Source: Sphingomonas sp. (GTDB lineage: Bacteria; Pseudomonadota; Alphaproteobacteria; Sphingomonadales; Sphingomonadaceae). Taken from it: a stretch of 64,000 nt of DNA. The position numbers were made by a program, and so were the translations under genes. The notes under the pieces were generated by a model. It was not told the DNA's origin. It did no database searches and saw only the letters and a program-made list of their open reading frames with translations. This document shows, in pieces, positions 33,775 to 41,770 of the stretch. The first letter of the stretch is position 1; each line of letters begins with the position of its first letter. The DNA lies in contig NZ_JAIXHL010000015.1 in the NCBI RefSeq assembly GCF_030145815.1, positions 1 to 64,000 of the forward strand, given 5' to 3'.

Positions 33775-34986
33775 ATGACGAACATGAACAAGGGCGCGGC
33801 ACCCCTTGCCGGGCGCCGCGTCCTTGACTTGTCGCGTGTGCTGGCCGGCCCCTGGTGCACGATGGTGCTCGCGGACCTGGGTGCCGAGGTCACCAAGGTC
33901 GAGCATCCGCGCGGCGGTGACGACACGCGCCATTGGGGGCCGCCCTATACTGGTGGCGAATCGGCCTATTATCTGTGCGCCAATCGCAACAAGCGCAGCA
34001 TCGCGCTCGATATCTCGAAGCCAGAAGGGCAGCGCATCGTGCGCGACCTGGCAGCGCGGGCCGATGTGCTGGTCGAGAATTACAAGCTTGGCGGGCTGGA
34101 GAAGTTCGGCCTCGGTTATTCATCGATCGCCGAGATCAACCCGCGCATCGTCTATTGCTCGATCTCGGGCTATGGGCGGCGCTCGCCCATCGCGGAGCGG
34201 CCGGGCTATGACTATGTGATCCAGGCCGAGGGCGGGTTGATGTCGGTCACCGGCCCGGTCGATGGCGAGCCGATGAAGGTCGGGGTGGCTGTTGCCGATC
34301 TCTTCACCGGCATGGCGGCGGCGCAGGCGATCCTGGCGGCGCTGATCGCCGCCGATCGCGATGGGGTCGGGCAGCATCTCGACATGGCGCTCTATGATTG
34401 CCAGCTTGCGATGCTGGCCAATGTCGGCAGTGCCGCGCTTGTCGCCGGCACCGAGCCGCGCCGCTATGGGAACGGTCATCCGACGGTCGTGCCCTATCAA
34501 TTGTTCGATACCCTCGACGGACAGGTAGTGGTCGCGGTCGGCAATGATGCGCAGTTCACGGCCTTCGCAACCCGTCTGCTCGACCGGCCCGATCTCGCGA
34601 CGGATGAACGGTTCGCGAAGAATGGTTCGCGCGTCGCCAATCGCGATGCGCTGCTCGCGGAGATCATGCCGCTGATGCGCGAGCACACGACCGAATGGTG
34701 GTTGGCGGGTCTGCGATCGGTCGGCGTACCGACCGGCGCGGTGCGTCAGGTTGGGGAAGCGCTCGCCGCGCCGGAAGCGACTGCGCGCGATATGGTCGCC
34801 ACGGTCGCGCATCCCAGCGCGGGCGAGGTGAAGCTCGTTGCTTCCCCGCTCAAGCTTGGCCGTACGCCGGTTGTCTCGCCGGTCGCCCCGCCGATGCTGG
34901 GCCAGCACAGCCGGACCGTGCTGGCAGAGCTCGGCTATCGAACCGACGAGATCGAGGCGCTCCTCGAGAGGGGCGTTATCGCCTGA
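33775..34986 (+). CDS. CaiB/BaiF-type (family III) CoA transferase
   Basis: A 403-residue CoA transferase. The N-terminal nucleotide-fold entry is LAGRRVLDLSRVLAGPWCTMVLADLGAEVTKVEHP, and the catalytic Asp lies in RPGYDYVIQAEGGLMSVTG. It moves CoA from a donor thioester to an acid, saving ATP compared with the ligases nearby. Long version with the usual GGLM and swapped interlocking-dimer fold. First enzyme gene after IclR, 36 nt downstream. Confidence 0.93.
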   Translation: MTNMNKGAAPLAGRRVLDLSRVLAGPWCTMVLADLGAEVTKVEHPRGGDDTRHWGPPYTGGESAYYLCANRNKRSIALDISKPEGQRIVRDLAARADVLVENYKLGGLEKFGLGYSSIAEINPRIVYCSISGYGRRSPIAERPGYDYVIQAEGGLMSVTGPVDGEPMKVGVAVADLFTGMAAAQAILAALIAADRDGVGQHLDMALYDCQLAMLANVGSAALVAGTEPRRYGNGHPTVVPYQLFDTLDGQVVVAVGNDAQFTAFATRLLDRPDLATDERFAKNGSRVANRDALLAEIMPLMREHTTEWWLAGLRSVGVPTGAVRQVGEALAAPEATARDMVATVAHPSAGEVKLVASPLKLGRTPVVSPVAPPMLGQHSRTVLAELGYRTDEIEALLERGVIA

Positions 34987-34991
34987 ACGCG

Positions 34992-35005
34992 GTCACGTAT
35001 GTGAT
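34992..35005. promoter_or_regulatory. ATCAC-N4-GTGAT operator candidate (site C)
   Basis: GTCACGTATGTGAT differs from site B by two bases (one in an arm). It lies 71 nt upstream of the thiolase-like gene, in the 89-nt gap after the CoA transferase. Confidence 0.5.
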
Positions 35006-35036
35006 GAAACAGACAGTTGCACACGCAGCTTTGGAA

Positions 35037-35055
35037 AGCTGACACAATGTCAGCT
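35037..35055. promoter_or_regulatory. 8-3-8 operator-like repeat (site 2)
   Basis: AGCTGACACAATGTCAGCT has perfect 8-bp arms around CAA, 21 nt before the thiolase-like start. It is the most symmetrical of the group. Confidence 0.55.
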
Positions 35056-35075
35056 ATGCCGCGGGCAGGAGAAGG

Positions 35076-36257
35076 ATGAACATGGCGGGAATCGACGTCG
35101 TCATCACTGGCATCGGACAGTCTGCGGTCGGGCGAAAGCTGGCGCAGTCGGGCCTCGAGCTGACCGTGGACGCGGCGCTTGAGGCGATCGCCGACGCCGG
35201 GCTGACTGTCGCCGACATCGACGGCATGTCGACCTTTCCGGGCCGCCGGCCCGATGCGATCCCGTTCTCCCCAGTCGGCACGATGGATCTCAAGGAAGCG
35301 CTCGATTTCAAACTGAACTGGTTTGCCGGGGCGATGGAAGGGTCGGCGCAGCTTGGTTCCATCATCAATGCCTATGCTGCGATCAAGGCGGGGTTGGCGC
35401 GGCACGTCTTGTGTTTCCGTACCGTCAAGGAAGGGTCGGGCGGGGCGTCGTGGAAGGAGAATGCCGAAGTCCGCACGCAACGCGTTCGGCTCGACGGCGA
35501 ATTTCAGTATATTTTCCCCTATGACGCGATCTCGGCGACCAACTGGTTGTCGCAATATGCGCAGCGCCATTTTCATCTGTACGGGACCCGGCGCGAGCAC
35601 CTTGGCGCGATTGCACTCAACGCGCGGCGCGGCGCGATGGACAATCCCAAGGCGCTGTTCCGCGATCCGATGACGATGGACGATTATCTGTCGGCGCGGA
35701 TGATCAGCACGCCGTTCGGGCTGCTCGATTGCGATGCACCGACTGATGCCTCGACTGTGATCCTGCTCTCCGCAGCGGATGCGGTGGCGGACCGCAGCAA
35801 GCCGGTCGTGCGCATCGACTCGGTGGGTGGCGGTATCCATGGCCGCGCCGCCTGGGACCAGGCGGAAATGCCGCGCATGGCGGCACATGATGCGGCGCGG
35901 ATGCTGTGGTCGCGAACCGACTTGAAGCCTGCGGATGTCGATGTCGCGCTGCTCTACGATGGCTTCAGTTTCCTCGCATTGACCTGGCTCGAGGCAATGG
36001 GGTTTTGCGGGATCGGCGAGGGCGGCGCCTTTGTCGAAGGCGGCAGCCGAATCGCGCGTGACGGCGCGCTGCCGCTCAATCCGCATGGCGGGCAATTGTC
36101 CGGTGGGCGCACCCATGGCTTTGGTTTCATTCACGAAGCTGTGGTCCAGCTTCGCGGGCAGGGCGGGGCACGGCAGGTTGCCGGAGATCCCAAGGTTGCA
36201 GCGGTCACCAATGGCGGCGGTCCGATGGCGGGCGCGATGCTGCTGGTGCGCGACTGA
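35076..36257 (+). CDS. Thiolase-fold protein lacking catalytic cysteines (Ltp2/IpfD-like retro-aldolase candidate)
   Basis: A 393-residue SCP-x/thiolase-type protein. The position of the nucleophilic Cys reads MEGSAQLG (about 86-94), and the second thiolase Cys before GGG is Asn (VTNGGGPMAG), so ordinary thiolysis is not expected. NPHGGQLSGGRTHGF (from 335) and LLYDGFS are kept. This matches thiolase-like aldolases such as Ltp2 of steroid side-chain degradation and IpfD of ibuprofen degradation, which need a DUF35 partner; one is encoded at 39315-39740. Likely role: cleave a beta-hydroxyacyl-CoA by retro-aldol reaction, releasing a short acyl-CoA. Inference, not proof. Confidence 0.85.
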   Translation: MNMAGIDVVITGIGQSAVGRKLAQSGLELTVDAALEAIADAGLTVADIDGMSTFPGRRPDAIPFSPVGTMDLKEALDFKLNWFAGAMEGSAQLGSIINAYAAIKAGLARHVLCFRTVKEGSGGASWKENAEVRTQRVRLDGEFQYIFPYDAISATNWLSQYAQRHFHLYGTRREHLGAIALNARRGAMDNPKALFRDPMTMDDYLSARMISTPFGLLDCDAPTDASTVILLSAADAVADRSKPVVRIDSVGGGIHGRAAWDQAEMPRMAAHDAARMLWSRTDLKPADVDVALLYDGFSFLALTWLEAMGFCGIGEGGAFVEGGSRIARDGALPLNPHGGQLSGGRTHGFGFIHEAVVQLRGQGGARQVAGDPKVAAVTNGGGPMAGAMLLVRD

Positions 36258-36276
36258 ACAAGATGAGAGGATGATC

Positions 36277-37902
36277 ATGACGAACCCCAACTGGTCCCCC
36301 GGCACGCAGACGACTACGGTCGAAGTGCTGCGGAGCGCCTTGGCGAAGCGCGGCCCCAACTGGGAGTTCGTGGATTATTCGGGCGAGAAATACACGCTTG
36401 GTTTCCTCGACGCGCAGAGTACGAGCCTTGCCCATGCCTTGCGGGCATCGGGCGCGCGTGCCGGCGAATGCGTGATATCGATCCTCGACAACTGCGTCGA
36501 ACAGCTGCTGCTGCTGTTCGCCTGCGCAAAGATCGGCGCGGTCCATGTCCCGCTCAATACCGCCTATAAGGGCGAGTATCTGCGCCACCAGGTCGCGGAT
36601 TCTCGGGCCGCTGTGCTGGTCGCCGAAAAGGAATATGTCGAGCGGCTGATCGCGATCGAGGGCGGCCTGCCCGACGCCCGGGTGCTGCTGATCAAGGGCG
36701 AGCTGCCGGAAGGCATGGCGGCGAACAAGCTCGAGATGCGTATGCTCGCCGATGTGCTGGTCCCGACCGAGGAACCCACGGGCCATGAGAGCAAGCCCGG
36801 CGATCTTGCGATGCTGGTCTACACCGCCGGCACCACCGGCCCCTCCAAGGGCTGCATGATCAGCCAGAACTATCTGTGCAATCAGGCGCGACAGCTTGCG
36901 ACCTGCCTTCACTATGACGGGGATGATGTCGTGTGGACGCCGTTGCCCGGCTTCCACATGAACCAATATTCCGCGACCGTCCTGTCGTCGATGATGGTGG
37001 GCGGGAAATGCGCGATCTATCCGCGCTTCTCGGTGTCGCGCTTTTGGGACGAGCTGGAGCGGGTCGGCGCGACCGTCACCCATATCCTCTCGTCGATGGT
37101 GCGGTTCGTGGCCGAGGCGCCCGACAACCCCGCCTCGCTGCGTTACAAGGGCAAGCTGCGCGTGGCAGGGGGCGCGCCGTTTCCTGAAGAGCTGCAGACG
37201 ATCTGGCGCGAACGCTTTGCGCCCAAACATGTCCATGCGCCCGTTGGCTATGGCCTGACCGAATGCGCGATCGTCACCAGCGTCGACATGACCGTGCCGC
37301 GCCCCACCGCAAGCTCCGGCACCCACAATGACGATTTCGAGGTGATGATCGTCGACGATGACGACGCCGAGGTTGCGGCCGACACGCCCGGCGAAATCCT
37401 GGTCCGCCCGAAAAAGCCCCATGTGATGTTCGAGGGCTATTGGGGCCGGCCCGCCGAGACGATGAAGGTGCTCAAGAACTTCTGGTTCCACACCGGCGAC
37501 ATCGGCAAGTTCGACGCTGACGGCTGGTTCTACTTCCTCGACCGGAAGAAGGACTATCTGCGCCGCCGCGGCGAGAATATCTCGTCGATGGAAGTGGAGG
37601 GGGTGTTCAGCCTGCATCCCGCTATCCAGGAAGTCGCCGTCCATGCCGTGCTCGCCGACCTGGAGGACGATGTGAAGGCGACGATCGTCCTTGTCGAGGG
37701 GGCGGCGCTGACTGAGGAAGAACTGTGCCGCTGGTCGGTTGAAAACCTGCCCTATTTCGCGGTGCCGCGCTTTATCGAGTTCCGCGCGGCACTGCCCAAG
37801 AACCCCGTCGGGCGTGTGCTCAAATATGAGCTGCGCGATCAGGGGATCACCGAGGCGACCTGGGACCGCGAAACCTCATCGGTCGAACTGGTCAAGCGCT
37901 GA
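36277..37902 (+). CDS. AMP-dependent acyl-CoA synthetase
   Basis: A 541-residue adenylate-forming ligase. A3 is VYTAGTTGPSKGC, A5 GYGLTECAIV, A7 WFHTGDIGKFDADGWFYFLDRKKDYLRRRGENIS, and the A10 lysine lies in PKNPVGRVLKYELR. All sites are intact. It follows the thiolase-like gene by 19 nt, and GAGAGG is spaced for 36277 rather than the ATG six bases earlier. In the ibuprofen-type pathway a ligase, a thiolase-like protein and a DUF35 protein act on one substrate; the same trio is present here. Confidence 0.92.
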   Translation: MTNPNWSPGTQTTTVEVLRSALAKRGPNWEFVDYSGEKYTLGFLDAQSTSLAHALRASGARAGECVISILDNCVEQLLLLFACAKIGAVHVPLNTAYKGEYLRHQVADSRAAVLVAEKEYVERLIAIEGGLPDARVLLIKGELPEGMAANKLEMRMLADVLVPTEEPTGHESKPGDLAMLVYTAGTTGPSKGCMISQNYLCNQARQLATCLHYDGDDVVWTPLPGFHMNQYSATVLSSMMVGGKCAIYPRFSVSRFWDELERVGATVTHILSSMVRFVAEAPDNPASLRYKGKLRVAGGAPFPEELQTIWRERFAPKHVHAPVGYGLTECAIVTSVDMTVPRPTASSGTHNDDFEVMIVDDDDAEVAADTPGEILVRPKKPHVMFEGYWGRPAETMKVLKNFWFHTGDIGKFDADGWFYFLDRKKDYLRRRGENISSMEVEGVFSLHPAIQEVAVHAVLADLEDDVKATIVLVEGAALTEEELCRWSVENLPYFAVPRFIEFRAALPKNPVGRVLKYELRDQGITEATWDRETSSVELVKR

Positions 37903-37945
37903 GCTGAACCGCCTTTACGCAGGGTGCGGATTGTTGTAGTCAGAA

Positions 37946-37964
37946 AACCAACAGCATGTCAGTT
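37946..37964. promoter_or_regulatory. 8-3-8 operator-like repeat (site 3)
   Basis: AACCAACAGCATGTCAGTT ends 20 nt before the amidohydrolase start. ACAGCATGTC is shared exactly with the site upstream of TonB receptor 2. Confidence 0.55.
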
Positions 37965-37984
37965 TTAGGAAGAGGATCGATGCC

Positions 37985-39313
37985 ATGAAGGTTGAGGATC
38001 TCATTATCGTCAGCGTCGACGACCATATCGTCGAGCCGCCCACCATGTACGACCAGCATCTTTCGGTGCAGCACAAGGCGATCAAGCCGGAACTGCGCAA
38101 GGATGCTAACGGCGCGGATTTCTGGCTGTACGAGGGCAAGCGCACCGGCTCGATCGGGCTGAACGCCGTCGTCGGCCGGATGAAAGAGGAATATGGCTGC
38201 GAGCCGGTTTCGTTCGAGCAGATGCGCAAGGGCGCGTGGGACATCGATTCACGCATCGAGGACATGAACGCCAACGGGATCCTGGCGTCGCTCAACTTCC
38301 CCAGCGTGGTCCGCTTCGACGGCGCGCTGTTCCACGAGTTCGACAACAAGGCGAACGCGCTGACGCTGTTGCGGGCCTATAATGACTGGCATATCGACGA
38401 ATGGTGCGGCAGCCATCCGGGCCGCAACATCCCGCTGGCGCTGGTGCCCTATTGGGACATCGATGCTACGGTCGAAGAGATCAAGCGCGTGTCCGCAAAG
38501 GGCTGTCACGCGATCACCTTCAGCGACAATCCCTCGCTCAAGGGACAGCCGAGCATTCACAACGAGCATTGGGAACCGCTCTGGAAGGCGTGCGCCGACC
38601 ACGACATCGTGATCAATATTCATATCGGATCGGGCGCGCAGGCCCCGCATGCATCGATGGAATCGCCGATCGATGCCTGGATCACGACCATGCCGATCTC
38701 GATCGTCAATTCAGCGGCGGACTGGCTGCACCTCAAGGCATTGCAGCGTTATCCGCTCCAGGTCTCGCTGTCCGAAGGCGGGATCGGCTGGATTCCCTAT
38801 TTCCTCGAGCGAGCCGACTTCGTCCATGAACATCACAAGGCCTGGACTCACGCCGATTTCGGAAAGAAGAAGCCGAGCGACGTTTTCCGCGAACATTTCC
38901 TGACCTGCTTCATCGACGACGCCTTCGGCCTCGAGAATCTCGACAAGATCGGCGAGAATAATGTCGCCTATGAATGCGATTATCCGCACTCCGATACGGT
39001 GTGGCCGGAATCGGCCGACCGCCTGAGGGCGACGCTGAGCGGTATTTCCGACACGGCGATCGAGAAGATCACCCATGGCAATGCGCTGCGCCTGTTCAAC
39101 TTCGACGCTTTCGGAATGATGGGCGGCCGGGAGAACTGCACCGTCGGCAAGTTGCGCAAGGCAGCCCAGCATATCGACACCGCGCCCCGAAGCTATGGCG
39201 GACCCGCCCCACTCGCCGAGGGCGAGGTCGCGCGCCGGGTGACCTCGGGCGACATCACCAAGATGTTCATGGACGTCGCCAAGCAGGACGGCGAACTCGA
39301 AGCGGCCGAGTGA
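37985..39313 (+). CDS. Amidohydrolase family protein (PF04909)
   Basis: A 442-residue TIM-barrel metalloprotein. The N-terminal metal motif is altered to SVDDHIVEPPTMY, as in amidohydrolase-2 decarboxylases and C-C hydrolases; further ligands probably lie in INIHIGSG and in the Asp of YECDYPHSDTVWPES. Non-oxidative decarboxylation or ring/side-chain hydrolysis is possible. An 8-3-8 repeat precedes it, so it may have its own promoter inside the plus-strand series. A second, distinct member follows at 39770, with the DUF35 gene between. Confidence 0.87.
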   Translation: MKVEDLIIVSVDDHIVEPPTMYDQHLSVQHKAIKPELRKDANGADFWLYEGKRTGSIGLNAVVGRMKEEYGCEPVSFEQMRKGAWDIDSRIEDMNANGILASLNFPSVVRFDGALFHEFDNKANALTLLRAYNDWHIDEWCGSHPGRNIPLALVPYWDIDATVEEIKRVSAKGCHAITFSDNPSLKGQPSIHNEHWEPLWKACADHDIVINIHIGSGAQAPHASMESPIDAWITTMPISIVNSAADWLHLKALQRYPLQVSLSEGGIGWIPYFLERADFVHEHHKAWTHADFGKKKPSDVFREHFLTCFIDDAFGLENLDKIGENNVAYECDYPHSDTVWPESADRLRATLSGISDTAIEKITHGNALRLFNFDAFGMMGGRENCTVGKLRKAAQHIDTAPRSYGGPAPLAEGEVARRVTSGDITKMFMDVAKQDGELEAAE

Positions 39314-39314
39314 G

Positions 39315-39740
39315 ATGGGTGCCGGTTATCAGCGGATGCTGCCCAGGCTCGACGATCTGAACCGCTTCTATTGGACAAGCGGCGAAGACGGCGTGCTGCG
39401 CATGCTGCGATGCCAGGATTGCAGCCTCTGGGTGCATCCGCCCCAACCGGTCTGTCCGAAATGCCTGACCAAGCATCTCGCCCCCGAGCCGCTGTCCGGA
39501 CGAGGCACGGTGTTCAGCTATACGGTGAACGAGAAGGCGTGGGGCCCGGGCCTCGAGGTTCCCTATGTCATCGGCGTCGTTCGGCTGGACGAACAGGACG
39601 GGCTTCAGCTCACTACCAACATATGCGGAATCGCATCCGATCAGGTCCACATCGGCATGCGTGTCAGAGTCACGTTCGATCACGATGAGGATATCTGGCT
39701 TCCGATGTTCGAACCCGAAGCAATGCGCAACGCGGCCTGA
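39315..39740 (+). CDS. OB-fold/zinc-ribbon DUF35 protein (thiolase partner)
   Basis: A 141-residue DUF35 protein: rubredoxin-like zinc ribbon with Cys33, Cys36, Cys47 and Cys50 (RCQDCSLWV...VCPKC), then an OB-fold starting at GRGTVFSYTVNEKAWGPG. Such proteins bind acyl-CoA and form complexes with SCP-x thiolases and thiolase-like aldolases (ChsH2-DUF35/Ltp2, IpfE/IpfD). The cysteine-less thiolase at 35076 is its natural partner although two genes intervene. Start one base after the amidohydrolase stop. Confidence 0.9.
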   Translation: MGAGYQRMLPRLDDLNRFYWTSGEDGVLRMLRCQDCSLWVHPPQPVCPKCLTKHLAPEPLSGRGTVFSYTVNEKAWGPGLEVPYVIGVVRLDEQDGLQLTTNICGIASDQVHIGMRVRVTFDHDEDIWLPMFEPEAMRNAA

Positions 39741-39769
39741 TACGGCTGCGGCGATCAAGGAGAGAGATT

Positions 39770-40993
39770 GTGGCTGTAACGGCTGTACTTGAACGCGAAC
39801 CCGAAACCCGCATTTTGCCCTATGCGGTCTATGACGGCGATGGACATCTCTATGAGACGATGGACACGTTCCGCCGCCATCTGCCCAAGCAGTTTCACAA
39901 GGATTTCCAGTATGTGCAGGTCGAAGGCCGCACCAAGCTGGCGATCAACGGGCATATCAGCGAATATATACCCAACCCGACCTTCGAGGTCGTCGCCGCG
40001 CCGGGCAGCCATGAAATCTGGTATCGTGGCGAGAATGCCGAGGGCAAGACGCTGCGCGAGCTCACCGGCGATCCGCTGGCCTATCAGCCCGAGTTCGGCA
40101 ATCCCGAAGCCCGGCTGAAGCTGCTTGACGAGCAAGGCGTGCACGCCCAGCTCATTTTCCCGACCCTGGCCTCGATCATCGAGGGGCATATGGGCAACAA
40201 TGTCGAACTGATGGCGGCGCTGGTTCATTCACTCAACGCCTGGGTGCTCGACGAATGGAGCTTCAACTACAAGGACCGGCTCTATCCCTGCGCCTATATT
40301 TCGCTGGCCGATGCCGAGAAGGCCGAACAGGAACTGGATTGGGCGCTGAAGCATGGCGCACGCCATATCCTGATCCGTCCGGCGCCGGTGCCCGGACTGT
40401 TCGGCCCGCGTTCCCCTGGCCTTCGCGAGTTCGACCGTTTCTGGGGCAAGGTCAACGAATCGAATATCTTCGTCGTCCTGCATGTGTCCGACAGCGGCTA
40501 CGATCAGATCTATCGCTGGTGGGGCAGCGGCGCCAACGAAATGGTCGCGTTCGACCGCTCGGATCCGTTGAAGGCATGCATGGATACGCAGGGGCGCTCG
40601 ATCGCCGACACCATCGCGGCGCTGATCGCGCATGGCGTGATGGATCGCTTCCCGAACATTCGCTGGATGTCGGCCGAGAATGGCTCGATCTGGGTTCCGC
40701 ATCTGATGAAAATGTTCAAGCGCGCCCATGGCCAGATGCCGCAGGCCTTCAAGCGCCATCCGATCGATACGTTCCGAGAGAGCGTGTTCGTCGAGCCCTA
40801 TTACGAGGAGGACCTGAACGAGCTGCGCGAATTCGTCCCGGTCGAGCGCCTGGTGTTCGGCAGCGACTGGCCGCATGCCGAAGGGCTCGCAATGCCGCTC
40901 GACTTCCTCCACGAGGTGAAGGATTTCACGCCGGCAGAACAGGAGATGTTCATGAGCAGCAACTTGAAGGGCCTGCTCGAAGGCAAGCGCTGA
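39770..40993 (+). CDS. Amidohydrolase family protein (PF04909), GTG start
   Basis: A 407-residue TIM-barrel metal-dependent hydrolase. The entry motif is YDGDGHLYETMDTFRRHLP; HVSDSGYDQIYRWWG and VFGSDWPHAEGLAMPLDF give the later metal-site His and Asp. It begins with GTG after a strong AAGGAGAGAG. It is related in family but not closely similar to 37985-39313, so the two probably act on different intermediates. It ends at a strong terminator at 41015-41041, closing the plus-strand series. Confidence 0.9.
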   Translation: MAVTAVLEREPETRILPYAVYDGDGHLYETMDTFRRHLPKQFHKDFQYVQVEGRTKLAINGHISEYIPNPTFEVVAAPGSHEIWYRGENAEGKTLRELTGDPLAYQPEFGNPEARLKLLDEQGVHAQLIFPTLASIIEGHMGNNVELMAALVHSLNAWVLDEWSFNYKDRLYPCAYISLADAEKAEQELDWALKHGARHILIRPAPVPGLFGPRSPGLREFDRFWGKVNESNIFVVLHVSDSGYDQIYRWWGSGANEMVAFDRSDPLKACMDTQGRSIADTIAALIAHGVMDRFPNIRWMSAENGSIWVPHLMKMFKRAHGQMPQAFKRHPIDTFRESVFVEPYYEEDLNELREFVPVERLVFGSDWPHAEGLAMPLDFLHEVKDFTPAEQEMFMSSNLKGLLEGKR

Positions 40994-41014
40994 ACATCGC
41001 GATAGGCAAGCTAT

Positions 41015-41041
41015 GCCGCCCGGACCCTGGGTCCGGGCGGC
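41015..41041. terminator. Bidirectional terminator
   Basis: Perfect 12-bp G+C-rich arms (GCCGCCCGGACC and complement) with a CTG loop, between convergent amidohydrolase and TetR genes; T-rich TTCTCT follows on the plus strand. Confidence 0.85.
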
Positions 41042-41045
41042 TTCT

Positions 41046-41723
41046 CTATGCCTGTTGGCGAACTGAGGCGATCGCGCGATCTGCGGGCGAGCCTTTGACG
41101 GTCGGCGTGAACAGCAACGTCAGGATGTCGATCTCGGCCTGTTTCAGGTCATCCGGCGCGACGATCGCAGGATTCTGTCGCATCGTTGCAGGACGCGCCG
41201 CCATGCGCTCGATCGCCGAATAGATGATCACGCTGCGCGCCAGTGCCGATTTCGGATCGACATCGTCAGGGTGCGCCGCGAGGATGCGTTCGGCGATCGC
41301 ATGGATCAGCGGCATTGCCGCTTCCTGACGGACGGCGAGGAAGGCGGGATGCGCGCTGTCCGACAAATAGTTGCGGACCGTGAGGATCGCTCGATGCCGG
41401 TCCCAATAGGCACTGAAGGCATCGATGAAGCGCGTCGCATGTTCTGCAGGCGAGGCCGATGTCCAGTCGCCGCGTAGCGCCTCCTGGACCTCATCCATGT
41501 CTGCCCCGGCCTCATGGCTGAGGGCCAGAAGGATCTCGTCGATATCCTTGAAGTACAAATAGAATGTTTGCGAAGCCAGTGTCGCAGCGCGGGCAATGGC
41601 ACTGGCCGTCAGCTTGTGCGCCGGCTCGACCGCGATCAGCTGACGGGCCGCATCGAGCAACCGCCGCCGGCTTTCGGCTCCCTTGCGGCCGATCGACTGT
41701 CCATGCTTGTTCGTCTCGTCCAT
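41046..41723 (-). CDS. TetR-family transcriptional regulator
   Basis: A 225-residue regulator. The N-terminal HTH is RRRLLDAARQLIAVEP...LTASAIARAATLASQTFYLYFKDIDEILLAL; the rest is a helical ligand/dimer domain (WDRHRAILTVRNYLSD). It follows the fused acyl-CoA dehydrogenase by 47 nt and may be the last gene of that operon. It resembles the TetR at 48242-48886 in the HTH and in the W-x-RH-x motif, so the two may recognise similar sites. Ligand probably an acyl-CoA or its acid (inference). Confidence 0.9.
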   Translation of the reverse strand: MDETNKHGQSIGRKGAESRRRLLDAARQLIAVEPAHKLTASAIARAATLASQTFYLYFKDIDEILLALSHEAGADMDEVQEALRGDWTSASPAEHATRFIDAFSAYWDRHRAILTVRNYLSDSAHPAFLAVRQEAAMPLIHAIAERILAAHPDDVDPKSALARSVIIYSAIERMAARPATMRQNPAIVAPDDLKQAEIDILTLLFTPTVKGSPADRAIASVRQQA

Positions 41724-41770
41724 CGCGCTGTGGAACGCCGCGAGACGCTCCCTGTCAAGCGCGGGCGGAC

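Noticed and set aside
35076..36257. Annotation as an ordinary acetyl-CoA acetyltransferase
   Set aside because: Both catalytic cysteines are missing, so a plain thiolase call would mislead.
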